NCBI GenBank assembly: GCA_009928985.1
Contig: SABL01000004.1
Location: 1 to 54,135 of the forward strand
Reading direction: 5' to 3'
Length of the DNA: 54,135 nt
Source of the DNA: Clostridia bacterium
GTDB lineage: Bacteria; Bacillota; Clostridia; Saccharofermentanales; UBA5734
In this document: piece by piece, positions 27,429-37,460 of the stretch
How positions within the stretch are numbered: the first letter of the stretch is position 1
How the letters are laid out: each line of letters opens with the position of its first letter
Position numbers and translations under genes: made by a program
The notes under the pieces: generated by a model
The model's input: the letters and a program-made list of their open reading frames with translations, nothing else
The model's database searches: none
What the model was told of the DNA's origin: nothing

Positions 27429-28436
27429 TTAGCGTTTTTTCTGTTGGCTGATGTCCATCAGGACGGCGATGATGACGACAATGCCGGTGAAGAGTTTCTG
27501 GTAATGGGGCTGCAAGTCCATGGACGGCAGGCCGATGCGCAGGATGCTCATGATCATGACACCGATCAGAGTGCCAAAGACGGATCCGACACCACCAGAA
27601 AGCGACGTGCCACCGATGACAACACCGGCAATTGCATCGAGTTCAAAGCCCTGGCCAGCACCCGGCACGACCGTTGTGTAGGTCGAGGCATAGGCGATGC
27701 CAGCCATGCCGGCACACAGGCCGCTGATGATGTAAGGAATGGTCTTCCAGAAAACGACGTTGACACCAGACAGGCGGACGGCTTCTTCATTGCTGCCGAT
27801 GGCAAAGGTGTAGCGGCCGACTTTGGTTTTGTTGAGTACGACGAAGGCAATCAGGAGCACGGCCAGGAGCAGGATCGCTCCAGTTGGCAACATGGCCCCG
27901 CTGGGCAGCTGGACTTTGGAAAAGACCGATTTGAACCAGCCTTCTTCCGAGGTGCGGCTGGGAAAGTTGACCGTCTGGACCTTGGAGACAATCGAGCTGA
28001 TGCCCAGGGAAATCATCATGGTGCCCAGGGTGGCGATGAAGGGCGGCAGTTTCAGGCGGGAGACCAGGACGCCGTTCAAAAGGCCGAACAGGGCGCCCGA
28101 AACCAGGATGATGACCAGGCCGGCGGTAAAGGGCAAGCCCCACTTATCCCAGGCGACGCCGCCAATCATGGCTGAACACATGGCGACCGTACCGATCGAA
28201 AGGTCAATCCCGCCTGTGATGATGACAAACGTGACACCAATCGCCAGAAAGCCGATGTAGTACGAGGCATCGAGGATGTTGACCGCCGTTTCAAAACTGA
28301 AGAAATTGCGGCCAAAAATGGCAAACAAGGCATAAATCAGAATCATCGCGACCAGGGCATAGAGACGCTGGTTGCCGGTAAGGAAGTGCTTGCCAGTCTC
28401 TTCCCCGGTAGCGGGTTTTTTCGTCAGGACATTCAT
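27429..28436 (-). CDS. Sugar ABC transporter permease (RbsC family)
   Basis: 335 residues with about nine to ten hydrophobic helices. Family motifs include FVIITGGIDLSIGTVAM, the EAVRLSGVNV loop that contacts the ATPase, and VVIGGTSLSGGVGSVFGTLIG. It lies 21 bp after the ATPase gene and before the binding protein, so it forms the channel of the fucose-type importer. Confidence 0.95.
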   Translation of the reverse strand: MNVLTKKPATGEETGKHFLTGNQRLYALVAMILIYALFAIFGRNFFSFETAVNILDASYYIGFLAIGVTFVIITGGIDLSIGTVAMCSAMIGGVAWDKWGLPFTAGLVIILVSGALFGLLNGVLVSRLKLPPFIATLGTMMISLGISSIVSKVQTVNFPSRTSEEGWFKSVFSKVQLPSGAMLPTGAILLLAVLLIAFVVLNKTKVGRYTFAIGSNEEAVRLSGVNVVFWKTIPYIISGLCAGMAGIAYASTYTTVVPGAGQGFELDAIAGVVIGGTSLSGGVGSVFGTLIGVMIMSILRIGLPSMDLQPHYQKLFTGIVVIIAVLMDISQQKKR

Positions 28437-28457
28437 GCGTTCTTCTCCTCCATCTTT

Positions 28458-29963
28458 TCAAACCGCCGGCTGTTCTTGCCGCTGGTGGGCAAAGGACATG
28501 ATCGTTTCCTGAGAGGCTCCGGCATCTGCTTCACCAGTTATCCGGCCTTCACACATGACCAGGACACGGTCTGCCAGGCGCAAGACCTCCGGCAGTTCCG
28601 ACGAAATGACAATGATCGACTTGCCTTCATCCACCAGTTCGTGGATCAGTTTGTAGATTTCACTCTTGGCGCCAACATCGATGCCACGAGTTGGTTCATC
28701 GAAAATCAGGATGTCCGAATTGCGGATCAGCCATTTGGCGATGACGACCTTCTGCTGGTTGCCGCCGGACAGATTCCGGACGAGCTGGCGGATCGAAGGT
28801 GTCCTGGTGTTGAGTTTGTCGACATACTGGCTGGCGACCTGGTTGATCTCACGCTGGCGAATAAACAGGCGTCCGGAATACGCTTCGAGGTTGGAAAGGA
28901 CAGAATTGTCGGCCACGGAAAGTCCCAAAGCCACACCATAGCGCTTGCGGTCTTCTGATAGATAACCAATTCCGGCATTGACGGCGTCCTGGGGACCATT
29001 GATCTGCACCGGCTGGCCTTTGACCCGGATCGTGCCGGAGGTCTTGGGATCGGCACCGAACAAAGCCCGGGCGACTTCAGTGCGTCCAGCACCCATCAGG
29101 CCGGCAAAACAGAGGATTTCACCTTTTTTCAGCTTGAATGAGACGTTCTGAACCATGCGCCCGGCATTGAGGTTCTCGACCTCGAGGACAACTGGTGCAT
29201 CCGGTGGACAGGTGCTTTTCTGCTTCGGTTCTTCGAAAATCGTCCGCCCGACCATCATGCGGACGATCTGGTCGTGGGTAGAATCCTTGGTGACCAAAGT
29301 GCCGACGTATTCACCATCACGCAGGACCGTAACCCGGTCCGTGATCCGGGCGATTTCGTCCATGCGATGGGAAATGTAGATCATGCCGACGCCTTGTTCC
29401 TTGAGGTCCCGCATGACTTTGAACAGATGCTCGATTTCGACATCGGTCAGGGCAGCGGTCGGTTCGTCAAGGACCAACAGGCGCGAATTGAGGGAGATCG
29501 CCTTGGCAATTTCCACCATCTGCTGTTTGCCGACGGTGAGGTGCCCCATGATTTCTTTGGGATTGATCGCGATACCCAGCTTGGCCAGGATCTTGATCGC
29601 CTCATCATTGATTGCCCGGTCATCCAGGAACAGGCCTTTGGATTTTTCGCGGCCGATAAACATGTTCTGCGCCACGGTCAGGTGGTTCATCATGTTCAGT
29701 TCCTGGTGAATGATGCAGATGCCCTTGTCCTGGGCTTCCCGTGTGTTCTTGAAATGGACCGGCTGCCCAAAGCAGGTGATTTCACCTTCATCTCGCTGGT
29801 AAATCCCGGTCAACACTTTCATCAAGGTTGACTTGCCAGCGCCATTTTCACCCATCAGGGCATGGACTTCCCCGGCAAACAAATCAAAATGGACATCCTT
29901 GAGTGCCTTGACACCGGGAAAGCTCTTGCTGACTCCGGTCATGTTCAGGATCTGTTCAGGCAA
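28458..29963 (-). CDS. Sugar ABC transporter ATP-binding protein (RbsA type, duplicated ABC)
   Basis: 501 residues. It has two nucleotide-binding domains. The first has Walker A GENGAGKST and the DEPTAAL Walker B; the second has a degenerate Walker A (GLMGAGRTEVAR) and NLSGGNQQKVVIAKWL, as in other RbsA/MglA proteins. TTG start with GGGGGTGA upstream. First gene of the transporter set; 113 bp separate it from the sensor operon, which is room for a promoter. Confidence 0.95.
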   Translation of the reverse strand: MPEQILNMTGVSKSFPGVKALKDVHFDLFAGEVHALMGENGAGKSTLMKVLTGIYQRDEGEITCFGQPVHFKNTREAQDKGICIIHQELNMMNHLTVAQNMFIGREKSKGLFLDDRAINDEAIKILAKLGIAINPKEIMGHLTVGKQQMVEIAKAISLNSRLLVLDEPTAALTDVEIEHLFKVMRDLKEQGVGMIYISHRMDEIARITDRVTVLRDGEYVGTLVTKDSTHDQIVRMMVGRTIFEEPKQKSTCPPDAPVVLEVENLNAGRMVQNVSFKLKKGEILCFAGLMGAGRTEVARALFGADPKTSGTIRVKGQPVQINGPQDAVNAGIGYLSEDRKRYGVALGLSVADNSVLSNLEAYSGRLFIRQREINQVASQYVDKLNTRTPSIRQLVRNLSGGNQQKVVIAKWLIRNSDILIFDEPTRGIDVGAKSEIYKLIHELVDEGKSIIVISSELPEVLRLADRVLVMCEGRITGEADAGASQETIMSFAHQRQEQPAV

Positions 29964-30076
29964 TCGATCACCCCCACTTGCTAGTTTCTAGAGTCATCCT
30001 AGCAAATGCGGTCCCGACATTATTTTGATTTTCTCCGCTAAACTTTCGAAATTCTACACAGAACGGCAAACTGGCA

Positions 30077-31078
30077 TCAATCCTCGAAAGGGAACAGCAG
30101 CTTCTGGTTCTCCTCGGTGTAGATATTGTCCTTGGTGATCACGATGGACCCGGTGTCGTAAAATGGCTCGACCTTGCGGCCATTCAGCAGATCGATGGTC
30201 CTGGTTACCGAGAGGTAGCCCATGTTGAAGGGACGCTGGATGACCACAGCACTCAAGAGCCCTTCCTCCAGGTAGTTGATCAGCTCTTCCGAGCTGTCAA
30301 ATCCGACCAAGGTCACTTCACCGGTCAGGCTGGCCCCGCGAATGGCCCGGGCTGCACCGGCCGTGGTGTACTCATTGAGGCAGACGATCGCTTCGACATC
30401 GGGATGGTCGATCAAAGCCTGGCTGACCTGGTGGTAGATTTCATCACTGAGCTGACCGCCCGTGTCCAAGGTTGGCAGGACATTGAACGCATCTTGGATG
30501 ACAGCGCGCACGCCTGTTTCCCGGCCGATCAAGGAATCGCCGCGGGTCGAGGGCGAGATCACGAGGATCTTGGCGCCTGGACGGACACGCTGGACGACCA
30601 GTTCGCCCAATTGCTGGCCAGCCAGGACATTGTTGGTGGCAATGAAGCTCTGCTGAGGGCTCTTCTCCACATCAGCCAAGGCAGAATCGACCATGACAAC
30701 GGTGATTCCGGCTGCGCGTGCAGCCCGGGCTGGCTCGACCAGGCGGTCGGCATCCAGTGCGGCCAGGATGATCGCATCCGGTTTTTCTGCAATGGCCTGG
30801 TTAACGATGGCAATCTGGCGGCCCACCTCGGATTCATCAACCGTGGAGCGATAGTCTACAGACACTTGGAATTCAATGGCGGCAGCGGCCATGCCTTCGG
30901 CCATGCTATACCAGAAGGCAGTTCCCTGGGTGGAAGCCTTGCCGATGGCGATGATCCGGTACGGATAGGGCTTGTGCTGCAAGGGAAGGAACAGGCCCGC
31001 CACCAAGGCAGACACCGCAAGGCCAATCAAGAGCCAGGGCCAGTAAAATATAAACAGGCGGTTGACCTTTTTATGCAT
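30077..31078 (-). CDS. Membrane-anchored sugar-binding sensor protein (XylFII-like)
   Basis: 333 residues. Residues 10-32 form one transmembrane helix with no lipobox Cys, so the protein stays anchored facing out. The rest is a PBP1 sugar-binding fold (IAIGKASTQGTAFWYSMAEGM, DAIILAALDADRLVEPA, LVGFDSSEELINYLEEG). It lies 12 bp after a YesM-type kinase gene. Family knowledge: in Clostridium beijerinckii XylFII binds xylose and docks on the LytS kinase of XylFII-LytS-YesN. I infer the same role here, with a fucose-like ligand. It is not the transport binding protein, which is encoded separately. Confidence 0.85.
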   Translation of the reverse strand: MHKKVNRLFIFYWPWLLIGLAVSALVAGLFLPLQHKPYPYRIIAIGKASTQGTAFWYSMAEGMAAAAIEFQVSVDYRSTVDESEVGRQIAIVNQAIAEKPDAIILAALDADRLVEPARAARAAGITVVMVDSALADVEKSPQQSFIATNNVLAGQQLGELVVQRVRPGAKILVISPSTRGDSLIGRETGVRAVIQDAFNVLPTLDTGGQLSDEIYHQVSQALIDHPDVEAIVCLNEYTTAGAARAIRGASLTGEVTLVGFDSSEELINYLEEGLLSAVVIQRPFNMGYLSVTRTIDLLNGRKVEPFYDTGSIVITKDNIYTEENQKLLFPFED

Positions 31079-31090
31079 TCGGGCAGTCTC

Positions 31091-32878
31091 CTATTCGTAA
31101 ACCAGTGGCAGACGGATCGCAACGACGGTCCTGATTCCGGCCGCAGGATCAAAGCCGCTCTCATCCAGCAAGTCCTGGCCTGGACCGGCCGACCGGACTG
31201 TCACGCCGAAAGGCTTGCCAAAAAGCAGTTGGATCCGGTCGTGGACATTGTGAAGGCCAATGCTCTCACCTTCATCGGTGCTTTCTTCTGGAGACAGCAT
31301 CCAGGCATCCGGGGTAAATCCGACTCCGTTGTCCGCTACTTCCACAAGAAGCTCAGATCCGGCTCGACCGGCCCGAATCAGGATCAGACCGCCATCCCGC
31401 AGGGGCTTGATGCCATGGTAGATGGCGTTTTCCACCAGAGGCTGCAAGGTCAGGCGCAGCATGCGTGCCTGTCTGACTTCCGGGTCGATCATGATCTCAT
31501 ACTGCAGTTGATCCTGGTAGCGCAGTTTCTGGATGCGCAGGTAATGGCTGACGTAATCAAACTCCATCTGGACCGTGACCAGCTCCCGGGCTTTGCTCGC
31601 GCTAGCCCGCATCAGTTTGGCCAGGGATGAGGTCATCTCGACCACCTTCTCCTGTTCGCCGCTGCTGGCCATCCAGATGATCGATTCGAGCGTATTGTAA
31701 AGGAAATGCGGCCGGATCTGAGACTGCAGAGCCTGGATTTCGCTTTTTCGTTTCTGCTCCTCGATCAGGCGTTCATGTTCGACCAGTGTCTTGATCTGCT
31801 GGGTCATGGAATTGAACTGCTCCCCGAGTTCGGCAATTTCGTTGGTCACTGTGATTTCCGCTTTGGCGTCAAAGTCGCCCTGCTGGAAATTCTGCATCGA
31901 ATTTTTCAATTCCAGAATCGGATCGGTCAGCCGTTTGGAGGCCTTGAGCGAAACAACCAGGGCGATCAGGGCGAAAATCAGGGCGATGCCGATGTAGGAG
32001 GCAATGACCAGCGGACTGATCTGGACCATCTGGCGCGTATCCGTGACACTGACAATCACCCAGTCGGCAGATTTGATTTGGACACTGGAATAAATGATGC
32101 CATCCCGGGTCACCGATTCGATGGCTGCACTGCGCCGGACCAGGTCAAAACGCTCGGACTTGACCGAACTGTAAATCAGGCGTTGCTGAGGGTGGTAGAC
32201 CAGCTCATCATTGGCACCCTGGATGTAGACATACGCGCCATTCTGGCCGGACAGATTGCTGCAGATGTCCGAAATAGTCTGGAAATTCAGATCGATCAGC
32301 AAGACGCCCAGCAAGTGGTCCCGGTCATAGATTGCCTGGCTCAGTGAGACCACCCAGCGATGCTCTCCGGCTATGACATTCTCCACCCGGGATGAGGACA
32401 GGCGTGGCAGTCCTCTGGCAGCAATGGTCTCCTTGTACCAGTCAAACTCACGGTAATCCCAGTAAGGCGTCAGACCGACGTGGTCCCGGTTGGAGATGAA
32501 ATTGCCATCCTCACGAAATAGAATCACATTGACCAGGTCCTGGCGGGTGCCACTGATCGCTTTCAGTTCAGACGCAATCCGGGCCCTCTGCTGGTAGAGG
32601 CTGACTGAAGACGGTGCCAGCGGGTTTTCACCTTTCAAGTACACGAGCACATCCGGATGCCCGGCCAGGTAATCGGACACCATGATCATTTCTTCGGTGT
32701 AGAATTCGATGCTGTTTTTGATCTGGCCCAGAAGTTGACGGCTGTAATCCAGGGCATTGTCCTCGGTCAGGTCGGTCGTCAGGAAATACGACAACGGGAA
32801 AAAGACAGCCATTATACCTGCAATGGTGAACAATGACGTCAGGAAAATGCTGTCTCGAAGGTGCGATTTGCGCCGCAT
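31091..32878 (-). CDS. Sensor histidine kinase (YesM/LytS-like)
   Basis: 595 residues. Helix at 11-33, extracellular Cache-like domain to about 285, second helix 288-310, HAMP to about 365, then the His_kinase region with phospho-acceptor H391 in RPHFLYN. The ATPase domain has N484 in QPLVENAIYHG, the G1 box DNGVGF (516-521) and SIGLHNVHDR. AGAGGAG lies 7 bp before the ATG. It is 3 bp after the response regulator gene and followed by the anchored binding protein. Confidence 0.95.
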   Translation of the reverse strand: MRRKSHLRDSIFLTSLFTIAGIMAVFFPLSYFLTTDLTEDNALDYSRQLLGQIKNSIEFYTEEMIMVSDYLAGHPDVLVYLKGENPLAPSSVSLYQQRARIASELKAISGTRQDLVNVILFREDGNFISNRDHVGLTPYWDYREFDWYKETIAARGLPRLSSSRVENVIAGEHRWVVSLSQAIYDRDHLLGVLLIDLNFQTISDICSNLSGQNGAYVYIQGANDELVYHPQQRLIYSSVKSERFDLVRRSAAIESVTRDGIIYSSVQIKSADWVIVSVTDTRQMVQISPLVIASYIGIALIFALIALVVSLKASKRLTDPILELKNSMQNFQQGDFDAKAEITVTNEIAELGEQFNSMTQQIKTLVEHERLIEEQKRKSEIQALQSQIRPHFLYNTLESIIWMASSGEQEKVVEMTSSLAKLMRASASKARELVTVQMEFDYVSHYLRIQKLRYQDQLQYEIMIDPEVRQARMLRLTLQPLVENAIYHGIKPLRDGGLILIRAGRAGSELLVEVADNGVGFTPDAWMLSPEESTDEGESIGLHNVHDRIQLLFGKPFGVTVRSAGPGQDLLDESGFDPAAGIRTVVAIRLPLVYE

Positions 32879-32881
32879 CTG

Positions 32882-34480
32882 TCAGCTCCTCTTGCCAAAT
32901 TGCTTGCGGTAGTCGCGCGGACTCAAACCAACCTGTTTTTTAAAAGCCACTGTGAAATAAGCCGGATTATCATAGCCGACGCGTTCGGCAATGTCATACA
33001 GCATCCGGTCCGTATTGCGCAGCAGTTCCTTGGCCTTCTCCATCCGCACTTCAGTCAGGAACTCGACAAAGGTCTTGCCGGTTTCTTCTTTGAAGATCTG
33101 GCTGAAATAGGACAAGCTGATGTTGGCATGGTTGCTGACCGCCATCAAAGACAGCTGGCTGTCGGCATAATGGTCCTTGATGTAGGTCTGGGCCAGTAGG
33201 CCCAGGCGTTGGTTTTCCCGGTTGCGCTGGCCACCCAGGCAAGCCATGCATTGCAGACACAGGGTCTGCAGGCGGCGGTCAAAGACAACCAGGGAATCCT
33301 GGGCATCGGTCGGGGGCCAGGACGCATCCGGGAGCTGGCTGATGATACCTTCGGTTGGGATCAGCCCGAGCAGGCGATTGGCCAAACGGTTCCATTCAAA
33401 ACGGATTTCAGCCTGGGACAGGGCAGCAGACTGGATGGCCCGGGACAAATCAGCGATGGCCGGCACCAGTTCCTTTTCTTCCTGAAGGCGAACCTTGAGA
33501 ATCACCTGCTCCTCATAAACGGACAGATCGACCGGATTGGCCGGAATTTCCAGATCACCAGCAAACAAGATGGCCTGTCCTGGTATCCGGTAGATCTGGT
33601 CCAGAGCTTGCTGGGCAGACAGGAAGGAGGCCTGGATCTGGGCTGGAGCTTGCACCGGATGACCGCCCCCGACCGTGATATCCGCCTTGAGAACTTGGCG
33701 AATCGTGACCCAGATCCTTTGGGCCAGGCTGCGCAGGGCCTGGTCCAGATTCATGGCCTCAGGCATGGCGCCGATCAGGCAAGCCCGGCCGTCCGGCAGC
33801 TGAAAGGCGGTGATCTGTTGCACCCCTCCGGCCAGTTCCTGCGTGATATTGAAAACCATGTACTGCAGCAACTGGCTGTTGACTCCTAACCGCTGGGCGT
33901 CTGCTTGCAAGTGCTGGGGCAAGACCAGGGCAACCTGGTAGATGCCGGCCGAAAAATCCAAGCCGGTCTCCTGGCCGATTTCGCCCAGCTCGACCGGATC
34001 GAAGGTGCCCTGGACCAGGCGGCTCAAGATCTGGTCGCGCACCAGCGGACTGGTCCGGTGCAATTGGCGCTGGGCTTTCTGGACTGCCAACGTCTGGGTC
34101 TGGCGCTCGTCCAGCTTTTTTCTGGCTTCTGTGAGAACGTCCCTGAATTCACTGGGGGTCACTGGTTTGAGAATGTAGTTGGCCACCTGAGTCTTGATCG
34201 CCTGCCTGGCATAATTGAAATCATCAAAGCCCGTGATGATGATCACAGGCGTTCCCCGGCCAGATTCGTGGATCAGGCCTGCCAGCTGCAGTCCACTCAT
34301 GCGCGGCATGCAAATATCGGTGATGACCAAGTCCGGGTTGTGGTCGAAATACGCCTCGGCAGCTTCATGGCCGTCCGCACAGACCGCCACGACCTCAAAG
34401 CCATGCTGGGCAAAATCGATCATTTTCAGGATGGCGTCCCTGGCCAGTGCTTCGTCTTCAACGATCATCAGCTTATACAT
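32882..34480 (-). CDS. Response regulator, YesN/AraC type
   Basis: 532 residues. Receiver domain at 1-120 with D9, phospho-acceptor D55 in LVITDICMP and the K of LKPVTP. A central region follows, then a C-terminal AraC HTH pair from about 430 (SLMAVSNHANISLSYFSQIF; DIAERVGYDNPAYFTVAFKK, ending LSPRDYRKQFG). It is the DNA-binding output of the three-component sensor and probably activates the transporter and fucI. It lies 27 bp after an AraC gene on the same strand. Confidence 0.95.
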   Translation of the reverse strand: MYKLMIVEDEALARDAILKMIDFAQHGFEVVAVCADGHEAAEAYFDHNPDLVITDICMPRMSGLQLAGLIHESGRGTPVIIITGFDDFNYARQAIKTQVANYILKPVTPSEFRDVLTEARKKLDERQTQTLAVQKAQRQLHRTSPLVRDQILSRLVQGTFDPVELGEIGQETGLDFSAGIYQVALVLPQHLQADAQRLGVNSQLLQYMVFNITQELAGGVQQITAFQLPDGRACLIGAMPEAMNLDQALRSLAQRIWVTIRQVLKADITVGGGHPVQAPAQIQASFLSAQQALDQIYRIPGQAILFAGDLEIPANPVDLSVYEEQVILKVRLQEEKELVPAIADLSRAIQSAALSQAEIRFEWNRLANRLLGLIPTEGIISQLPDASWPPTDAQDSLVVFDRRLQTLCLQCMACLGGQRNRENQRLGLLAQTYIKDHYADSQLSLMAVSNHANISLSYFSQIFKEETGKTFVEFLTEVRMEKAKELLRNTDRMLYDIAERVGYDNPAYFTVAFKKQVGLSPRDYRKQFGKRS

Positions 34481-34507
34481 CAGTTTATGTGACCTCGCGA
34501 TCTAATC

Positions 34508-35389
34508 CTATCCGGGCGTTGAGTGGCGGAGAACCGCATTGATCCGCCGGTATTCGCGCGGGCTGTACTCCATTTTCTGTTTGAAGAACCGGGAAAAATA
34601 GAATTCATCCGCAAACCCTAGCTGGCCGGCAATCTGCTGGACCGTGTCCTTGGTCAAAAGCAGCCCCAGTGATGCGCGCTGGATCAGTCGGTCGGCGATG
34701 AACTGGTGCAACGTGATCCCGTTATCCCGGCGAAACTTGCGGCGAAACGTTTCATAGGGCAGATCCAGATCTTCGCAAATCTGCTGGGTCGACAACCTGG
34801 CTGACAAATTTTGCTCGATATAAGCATAGACCAGCTTGTATTCGTTGGCTAGGGCCAGGCGATCACTGATGTCCGGCAGACAATCGCGGAAAAAGCTGGC
34901 CAACGTCTGGTAGACCAATCCCTTGATTGCCAGCAGGTCCGGCAACTGGCCGCCCGAGTAGGCAGACAACAGCTGATGAAGCAGGTCCGGCCGCAAAGGC
35001 AAGGCGAAGCAGCGATTGATGTTGTCCAGAATATCCATGTCACCATACCGGCAGGTGACGTGGAAGTAGAACTTCTCGATCCGGCCATCCGTCCGGAGGT
35101 CGACCCGGGTCCGCGGCGGGATCAGGTACATGGTGCCGGGAATCAGCTCGATCCGCCCCTGGGCCGTGTCGAGCCAGCCCCGGTCGGCCACCATATAGTA
35201 AATCCGGGCAAAAGGAGAATGGACGCCATACTGGTTCCATTGCAAATTGCCAATAAAATAGCCATGGTCCAGCAGCTCGACCGACAGCTGGTTGAGATGG
35301 CTCATCAGCAGGTTATTCCGCGTGATTCCGCGCGAATCGGTTGTGAACTGAGCCCGGTTCTCGATCGGCTCATGCCGGGACGTCTTCAT
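34508..35389 (-). CDS. AraC-family regulator divergent from fucI
   Basis: 293 residues, from the ATG with GGAGG 8 bp upstream; a GTG at 35404 is an alternative. An N-terminal cupin-like sensor ([26 protein letters not shown]) is followed by AraC helices [20 protein letters not shown] and [20 protein letters not shown], ending [10 protein letters not shown]. Divergent from fucI and upstream of the sensor operon, it is a likely local regulator of the fucose-type genes. Confidence 0.9.
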   Translation of the reverse strand: MKTSRHEPIENRAQFTTDSRGITRNNLLMSHLNQLSVELLDHGYFIGNLQWNQYGVHSPFARIYYMVADRGWLDTAQGRIELIPGTMYLIPPRTRVDLRTDGRIEKFYFHVTCRYGDMDILDNINRCFALPLRPDLLHQLLSAYSGGQLPDLLAIKGLVYQTLASFFRDCLPDISDRLALANEYKLVYAYIEQNLSARLSTQQICEDLDLPYETFRRKFRRDNGITLHQFIADRLIQRASLGLLLTKDTVQQIAGQLGFADEFYFSRFFKQKMEYSPREYRRINAVLRHSTPG

Positions 35390-35528
35390 CACAATAGCCT
35401 CCACCCCGTTCCTGTTGCTTCATTATTTTACCAGATTATCCATGTTTTTAATTTTAAGCTGCCATAGAATGAAGTTACAAGCTCTAAATTTGCTGCCACT
35501 CGCATTTCGCTCCACGGAGGTAACCCTG

Positions 35529-37337
35529 ATGCCGCAAGTCAAGAATCCCCCTGTCAACAGAAACGTCGGTCGCATGCCGAAGATTGGCATCCGCCCCACC
35601 ATCGACGGTCGCCGGATGGGCGTCCGTGAATCCCTCGAAGAACGCACCATGGCGATGGCCCGCCAGGCTGCCGACCTGATCACGAAAAACCTGCGCCACG
35701 CCAATGGCCTGCCGATCGAATGTGTCATTGCAGAAACCTGCATCGGCGGCGTTGCCGAAGCAGCGGCCTGTGAGGACCTCTTCGCCCGGGAAAATGTCAC
35801 CGCGACCCTGACCGTCACACCCTGCTGGTGCTACGGTACCGAAACCATGGACATGAATCCGCTCACCATCAAAGCAGTGTGGGGTTTCAATGGGACCGAG
35901 CGTCCAGGTGCCGTCTATCTCGCCGCCGTCATGGCCGCTCATGCCCAGCGCAGGCTGCCCGCTTTTTCCATCTACGGCCATGATGTCCAGGATTCCGATG
36001 ACACCAGTGTACCGGCCGATGTCTCTGAAAAGATCCTGCTCTGGACCAAAGCTGCCATCGCCGTCGGCACGATGAAAGGCAAATCTTACGTCAACATCGG
36101 TGGTCCCTGCATGGGTATCGCTGGATCGGTCGTCGATCCCCAGATGCTGCAGGAGTATTTTGGCCTCAGGACCGAATGGCTCGACCAAGTCGAAATCGAG
36201 CGGCGCATCGCCCGTGGCATTTACGACCCGGAAGAGTTTGCCAAGGCCAAAGCCTGGCGCGAGGCCTACTGCAAAGAGGGATTTGACGTCAATGTCGGCA
36301 GTCCATTCGCCCACACTGCCGAAGAGAAAGCGTCCGAATGGGATCGCGTCATCCTGCAGACCCTGATCATCCGTGACATCCTGATCGGCAATCCCAAGCT
36401 GGCCGCACTGGGCTATGGTGAAGAAGCCCTCGGCCGCAATGCCATTGCCGGCGGCGTCCAGGGCCAGCGCCAGTGGACCGACCATTTCCCGAACCACGAC
36501 TTTTCCGAAGCCATTCTCGGTTCTTCTTTCGATTGGAACGGCATCCGCGAGCCGATGGTTCTGGCGACAGAAAATGACACCCTGAACGCCATGGCGATGC
36601 TGCTCGGCCACCTCGTCAATGATGCTGCCTCCGTCTTTGCCGATGTCCGCACCTACTGGAGCCCGGAAGCCATTGAACGCGTCACCGACTGGAAGCCGGA
36701 AGGCAAGGCAGCCCATGGCCTGATCCACCTGATCAATTCCGGCGCCGCCGCCCTCGATGGCAGTGCTGCGATGCGTGATGCCGAAGGCAAAGCCGTCATG
36801 AAACCTTTCTGGGAAGTCACCAGCGAAGACGCAGATGCCTGTCTGGCAGCCACTGCCTGGTGCCCGGCTGATGTTGGCTATTTCCGCGGCGGCGGCTTCT
36901 CCTCGATGTTCGAAACCAAGGCCGAAATCCCGGTCACCATGGTCAGGGTCAACAAAATCGAAGGCATCGGTCCGGTCCTCCAGATCGCCGAAGGCTATAC
37001 CGTCGAACTGCCGGAAAAAGCCAGCCAGACCCTGCAGCAACGCACCAATCCGACCTGGCCGACGACCTGGTTCGCCCCCACCCTCACCGGTGAAGGCGCG
37101 TTCAGCGATGTCTACAGCGTCATGGCCAACTGGGGTGCCAACCACGGCTCATTCAGCTACGGCCATATCGGTGCCAAGCTGATCACCCTGGCCAGCATGT
37201 TGCGCATCCCCGTGTCCATGCACAATGTACCGGCAAACAAGGTTTTCCGTCCCCACGCCTGGGCCGCCTTTGGCACCGTCGACTCGGAAAGCGCCGACTA
37301 TCGCGCCTGCGAAACCTACGGACCCGTCTACGGCTGA
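35529..37337 (+). CDS. fucI: L-fucose isomerase
   Basis: 602 residues, close to the usual ~590. It converts L-fucose to L-fuculose (and D-arabinose to D-ribulose) with Mn2+. [23 protein letters not shown] is the family opening. Metal-site regions are [11 protein letters not shown] (Glu), [14 protein letters not shown] (Asp) and [13 protein letters not shown] (His). GGAGGT is 7 bp before the ATG. Genes for fuculokinase and fuculose-phosphate aldolase are not in the window. Confidence 0.96.
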   Translation: MPQVKNPPVNRNVGRMPKIGIRPTIDGRRMGVRESLEERTMAMARQAADLITKNLRHANGLPIECVIAETCIGGVAEAAACEDLFARENVTATLTVTPCWCYGTETMDMNPLTIKAVWGFNGTERPGAVYLAAVMAAHAQRRLPAFSIYGHDVQDSDDTSVPADVSEKILLWTKAAIAVGTMKGKSYVNIGGPCMGIAGSVVDPQMLQEYFGLRTEWLDQVEIERRIARGIYDPEEFAKAKAWREAYCKEGFDVNVGSPFAHTAEEKASEWDRVILQTLIIRDILIGNPKLAALGYGEEALGRNAIAGGVQGQRQWTDHFPNHDFSEAILGSSFDWNGIREPMVLATENDTLNAMAMLLGHLVNDAASVFADVRTYWSPEAIERVTDWKPEGKAAHGLIHLINSGAAALDGSAAMRDAEGKAVMKPFWEVTSEDADACLAATAWCPADVGYFRGGGFSSMFETKAEIPVTMVRVNKIEGIGPVLQIAEGYTVELPEKASQTLQQRTNPTWPTTWFAPTLTGEGAFSDVYSVMANWGANHGSFSYGHIGAKLITLASMLRIPVSMHNVPANKVFRPHAWAAFGTVDSESADYRACETYGPVYG

Positions 37338-37401
37338 TCCCCATTCCTTGATCGACAACAGGTCAGACACTCACCTGTTTACTCGAATTTTCTCCTCAGA
37401 T

Positions 37402-37437
37402 GCCAAACGCCGGGTTTGCAGAACCCGGCGTTTTGGC
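37402..37437. terminator. Bidirectional terminator between fucI and the reductase
   Basis: Arms AACGCCGGGTT (37406-37416) and AACCCGGCGTT (37422-37432) with a 5-nt loop, extended outward by GCCAA/TTGGC and flanked by A and T runs. It lies between convergent genes and can serve both. Confidence 0.85.
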
Positions 37438-37460
37438 GTCTGCCATAGATTATAAGCAAC

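Noticed and set aside
30406-31630. Plus-strand open frame across the sensor genes
   Set aside because: Runs opposite to two well-supported genes and has no start signal.
35484-37145. Long minus-strand open frame opposite fucI
   Set aside because: Shadow of a strongly conserved fucI; codon use and composition are those of an antisense frame.
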